A stretch of DNA of 64,000 nucleotides from Vibrio splendidus (GTDB taxonomy: Bacteria; Pseudomonadota; Gammaproteobacteria; Enterobacterales; Vibrionaceae). The notes under the pieces were generated by a model. It had not been told where the DNA came from. It ran no database searches and saw nothing but the letters and a program-made list of their open reading frames with translations. Positions 60,995 through 64,000 of the stretch are shown here, one piece after another (positions within the stretch are counted from its first letter, which is position 1; each line of letters opens with the position of its first letter). The position numbers and the translations under genes were made by a program. Location of the stretch: positions 2,914,001 through 2,978,000 of the forward strand of contig NZ_CP031055.1 of NCBI RefSeq assembly GCF_003345295.1, in the 5' to 3' direction.

Positions 60995-61024
60995 CAAAAA
61001 AGGCCTCATCCGAGGCCTTTTCTA
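60995..61024. terminator. Bidirectional terminator between fumC and the sensor kinase
   Basis: AAAAGGCCTC-ATCC-GAGGCCTTTT with A and T tracts. Confidence 0.85.
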
Positions 61025-61038
61025 CATCCGTTCATTAA

Positions 61039-64000
61039 TTAGCTCACCCGATTTAAGACCGCTCTGAGTTTTAGCGGCTTGACGGGTTTAGCGATAAAGC
61101 TGAAGCTATTGGCTTTTATCGCTGCCAGCATGTCATCGGTTCTATCAGCACTGATGATGACCCCTTCAAAAGAATCCCCAAGACGTAAACGACACTGCTG
61201 CAGGACTTCGAGTCCAGTTCGACCATTATCCAAACGATAATCAGAGAAAATCACATCCGGCTGCCAACCATCATCTAGGCACTTCAAACTTTCAACTAGA
61301 TCAACGGCTGTCTTAACCTCACAACCCCAACGACCAATCAAGTTCTCCATACCGACTAAAATCTCTCGTTCATTATCGACACACAATATTTTCAAGTGCT
61401 CGATATCACTGGTCGCCATTGGCGTCGAAGCTTGTACAACCGGAGCCACCTTTTCAGCTCTCGCTAAGGTGATGGAGAAGACACTGCCTTGACCCGGCCA
61501 TGAACGCATCGATATTTGGTGACCAAGCACATGGGCAATACCTTTGGAGATGGCTAATCCTAGCCCTAACCCCTGATCAGCACGCACTTGGCTACCACGA
61601 GTAAATTCTTCGAAGATCTCTTGTTGCTTGTCTTCATCGATACCGGTTCCGTTATCCCACACATCGATTCGAACCTGGCCATTCACTCGTCTCGCACCAA
61701 GTACCACTTTTCCTTCAGGGTTATAGCGAAACGCATTAGTTAAAAAGTTCTGAATCACGCGTCTTAATAACTTAGGATCAGAATGAATGAACAATGACGA
61801 CGGGATCATTTGAAACTGGATTTTTTGTTGTATCGCTAAAGCGCTAAATTCCGCATTCAAATTGGTTAGTACATCATGCACGGCAATCGCATGAATGTTG
61901 GTTTCTAACTTGCCGGATTCCAAGCGCGAGATATCCAATAAATCACCAATCAGATCTTCAGCCGCACCAAGCGCGCTTTCGATATGAGAAGAAAGCTGTT
62001 TGACCTCTTGTTCTTTGGCGACCTCAGATAGCGAAGAAGCAAACAAGCGAGCAGCATTTAATGGCTGCATCAAATCGTGACTCACAGCCGCAAGAAAACG
62101 ACTCTTGGATTGTGATTCTTGATCAGAGATTTGCGTCGCCTTTACCAAGCGATGGTTAAGCTTCTCGAGTTCTTGAGTTCGTTCATGCACTCTCGATTCC
62201 AAGCTTTCGTTAGCATCTTTTAGCGCTTGCTCTGCTTGTCGGAATACCGTGATGTCGGTAAAGCTCATCACAAAGCCACCACTTGGCATCGGGTTACCTT
62301 GCACTTCAATCACTCGACCATCAGGACGAATACGAGAAGAAGTATGTCGGGTGCCTTGTTCAAGGTGATAAACACGGCGGCGAACGTGATCTTCCGGGTC
62401 GCCAGGACCACACAAACCTTGCTCAGCATTATGGCGAATCACATCTGAAATGGGTCGACCAACCTGAATCAAGCCAGCAGGGAACTCAAACAGTTCTAAG
62501 TAACGTTGATTCCACGCCACCAGCCTCATTTGTTTGTCGATTACTGCAATACCTTGGCCAATATGTTCAATCGCACCTTGCAGTAAACCACGACTGAAGT
62601 CGTACAGCTCAGAGGCTTCATCAACGATAGTCGCAACCTCTTCAAGCTGCATGTTTCTGCCTTGTAAAGCAGAAGTGAGTACTAACTTAGCAGACGAAGC
62701 ACCAAACACCCCAGCAAGCACGCGCTCTGCATGTCTAATCAGGCTTGCAGGTGCTTGTTGATTAGGAAGTAACGGCTGGCCGTGTTGTTGCCAATAGCTG
62801 TGTAAGGCGCTTTTCGCTCGCTTTCGACCCACAAAACGCGATGCCAACATCTCTAATTCTGCGACTGTCACACGGTTCTGATAGAGGCTGATGTTCTCAT
62901 TTTCAGGCAGTGGTGTACCAACAAATGCTGCCGATTGTAAGCGCTCACTTAGGCTTGGTCTGGTCGTCATAGAGACCACGGCATAGCACAAGGTATTGAG
63001 TAAAATACTCAGCACTATGCCCCAATTGGAGCTGCTAACATCCCAACTTCTCAGCAGTTCTGGCGGCGTGATAATCCAAAGCAGTAAGTTACTTTCGCTA
63101 TCGCCCGCTAGCATGCTGGTTTGACTCATCAGGGTAATCAGCCAGATCACCGAACCGACAAGCAAACCGACATAGACACCCTTTCGGTTTCCGGGACGCC
63201 AGTACAATCCACCAATTAATGCAGGAGCGAACTGAGCAATCGCAGCAAAAGAAAGAAAGCCAATCGCCGACAATGAATGGATAGTATCGAGGGCCTGATA
63301 AAACAACCAAGCACCAAGTAACAGCAGCAAAATTAACCCGCGTCGAATCACCAGTAACAGGCCAGAAAAATGTCGATGTGTTCTTTGGGTTAGACGCATA
63401 CGGCGCAGCAGCAATGGCATCACTAAATCATTTGATACCATGATCGCTAATGCGATGGTCGATACAATCACCATGCCACTCGCTGCCGAAGTACCTCCGA
63501 GGAAAGCTAACAAAGCAATGTGATTCGCACCTTCTGCCATTGGCACGCTGATAACGTAAGTATCAGCCGGCATGTCAGTGAGCAACCCTTGTCCTGCCCA
63601 AGCAATTGGCAGCACGAACAGTCCCATCAAAATCAGGTAAAGCGGAAACAGCCAGCGAGCAGTATGCAAATCTTGAGGACGTTCGTTCTCAACCACCATG
63701 GTGTGGAATTGGCGCGGCAGACAGACAATCGCCAACATGGTTAAAACGGTATGAATAATTAAGGTCGGAATATTCGGCGATTCGTAGGTGGAAGCCGCTA
63801 CATCAAGCAGGTCGATTTTGTCACTGCTCACCGCCAGGTACATGATGAACAAGCCAACAATCAAAAATGCCGCGAGCTTAACGATGGATTCAAACGCTAC
63901 AGCCATCATCATGCCACGGTGGTGTTCAGTGTTATCGATGTGTCGCGTGCCAAACAGCATCGTAAAAATGGCCAATGCACCGACCACAAACCAAGAGACG
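61039..64000 (-). CDS. crbS: CrbS-like hybrid sensor kinase with SLC5 transporter domain (5' end outside window)
   Basis: At least 986 residues; the frame stays open to the right edge, so the N-terminus is missing. In order: a sodium:solute symporter-like membrane region (to about 62930), a STAC-like linker (about 62860-62620), a PAS domain (GAIEHIGQGIAVIDKQMRL), a coiled coil, HisKA with the phospho-His in AAVSHDLMQPLN (codon 62077-62079), an ATPase domain with DNGTGIDE and GLGLGLAISKG, and a C-terminal receiver with D in VIFSDYRL (codon 61240-61242). CrbS of vibrios and CbrA of Pseudomonas share this plan. It probably phosphorylates CrbR. Confidence 0.9.
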   Translation of the reverse strand, partial: VSWFVVGALAIFTMLFGTRHIDNTEHHRGMMMAVAFESIVKLAAFLIVGLFIMYLAVSSDKIDLLDVAASTYESPNIPTLIIHTVLTMLAIVCLPRQFHTMVVENERPQDLHTARWLFPLYLILMGLFVLPIAWAGQGLLTDMPADTYVISVPMAEGANHIALLAFLGGTSAASGMVIVSTIALAIMVSNDLVMPLLLRRMRLTQRTHRHFSGLLLVIRRGLILLLLLGAWLFYQALDTIHSLSAIGFLSFAAIAQFAPALIGGLYWRPGNRKGVYVGLLVGSVIWLITLMSQTSMLAGDSESNLLLWIITPPELLRSWDVSSSNWGIVLSILLNTLCYAVVSMTTRPSLSERLQSAAFVGTPLPENENISLYQNRVTVAELEMLASRFVGRKRAKSALHSYWQQHGQPLLPNQQAPASLIRHAERVLAGVFGASSAKLVLTSALQGRNMQLEEVATIVDEASELYDFSRGLLQGAIEHIGQGIAVIDKQMRLVAWNQRYLELFEFPAGLIQVGRPISDVIRHNAEQGLCGPGDPEDHVRRRVYHLEQGTRHTSSRIRPDGRVIEVQGNPMPSGGFVMSFTDITVFRQAEQALKDANESLESRVHERTQELEKLNHRLVKATQISDQESQSKSRFLAAVSHDLMQPLNAARLFASSLSEVAKEQEVKQLSSHIESALGAAEDLIGDLLDISRLESGKLETNIHAIAVHDVLTNLNAEFSALAIQQKIQFQMIPSSLFIHSDPKLLRRVIQNFLTNAFRYNPEGKVVLGARRVNGQVRIDVWDNGTGIDEDKQQEIFEEFTRGSQVRADQGLGLGLAISKGIAHVLGHQISMRSWPGQGSVFSITLARAEKVAPVVQASTPMATSDIEHLKILCVDNEREILVGMENLIGRWGCEVKTAVDLVESLKCLDDGWQPDVIFSDYRLDNGRTGLEVLQQCRLRLGDSFEGVIISADRTDDMLAAIKANSFSFIAKPVKPLKLRAVLNRVS

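Overview
This window looks like a chromosomal, mostly core stretch of a Vibrio genome. The best diagnostic is a PadR-family gene almost identical in design to the Vibrio-specific regulator AphA. Others are an argininosuccinate lyase fused to an N-acetyltransferase domain (ArgHA), adjacent CpxPRA and SodA genes, a CrbR-type response regulator beside a K+/H+ antiporter, and many DUF families typical of Vibrionaceae. Base composition is moderate and even. I see no prophage, insertion sequence, integron, CRISPR array, rRNA or tRNA. The genus call is firm; a Splendidus-clade-like species is only an impression.

Layout. 1-1300: the end of a disulfide oxidoreductase gene, a MITE-like palindromic repeat, a RidA-family gene and a small DUF3624-like membrane protein. 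1400-8063: arginine biosynthesis, argC-argB-argG-argHA leftward, with argE divergent. 8322-11865: ppc and aphA. 11981-17280: methionine genes metF, metBL and the repressor gene metJ, with tandem met boxes. 17480-25936: malic enzyme, rpmE, priA, cytR, ftsN and hslVU. 26092-34879: menA, rraA, zapB, glpX, an Fe-S type HTH regulator, small conserved genes, tpiA, pfkA and fieF. 35043-39763: cpxP/cpxRA, sodA, trmL, fxsA. 40048-44979: aspA, dcuA and a YfcC/DcuC-type transporter. 45794-51942: arginine deiminase genes arcA, arcC and ornithine carbamoyltransferase, then pyrL-pyrBI and an argR-type gene. 52118-64000: dsbD, crbR, nhaP2, a DUF4212/sodium:solute symporter pair, a Fur-box-preceded small gene with fumC, and a CrbS-like sensor kinase cut by the window end.

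How the genes work together. One half of the window makes arginine and the other half breaks it down, and an argR gene lies beside the catabolic set. The ornithine carbamoyltransferase gene sits with the deiminase genes and no other copy is visible, so it may serve both directions. Aspartate feeds ArgG, MetL, PyrB, AspA and DcuA. Iron-sparing enzymes (Mn-type SodA and class II FumC) both have palindromic Fur boxes. The CrbS-like kinase and CrbR-like regulator bracket a probable organic-acid symporter, which fits the acetate-switch system of Vibrio.

There is no obvious new defence or mobile system. The least explained signals are non-coding: short tandem repeats starting at or just after six stop codons, a 28-bp perfect palindrome containing an exact FNR motif upstream of the arginine transporter, perfect stem-loops ending exactly 23 nt before the dcuA and argF/arcB start codons, and a hairpin-dense spacer between fieF and pfkA.
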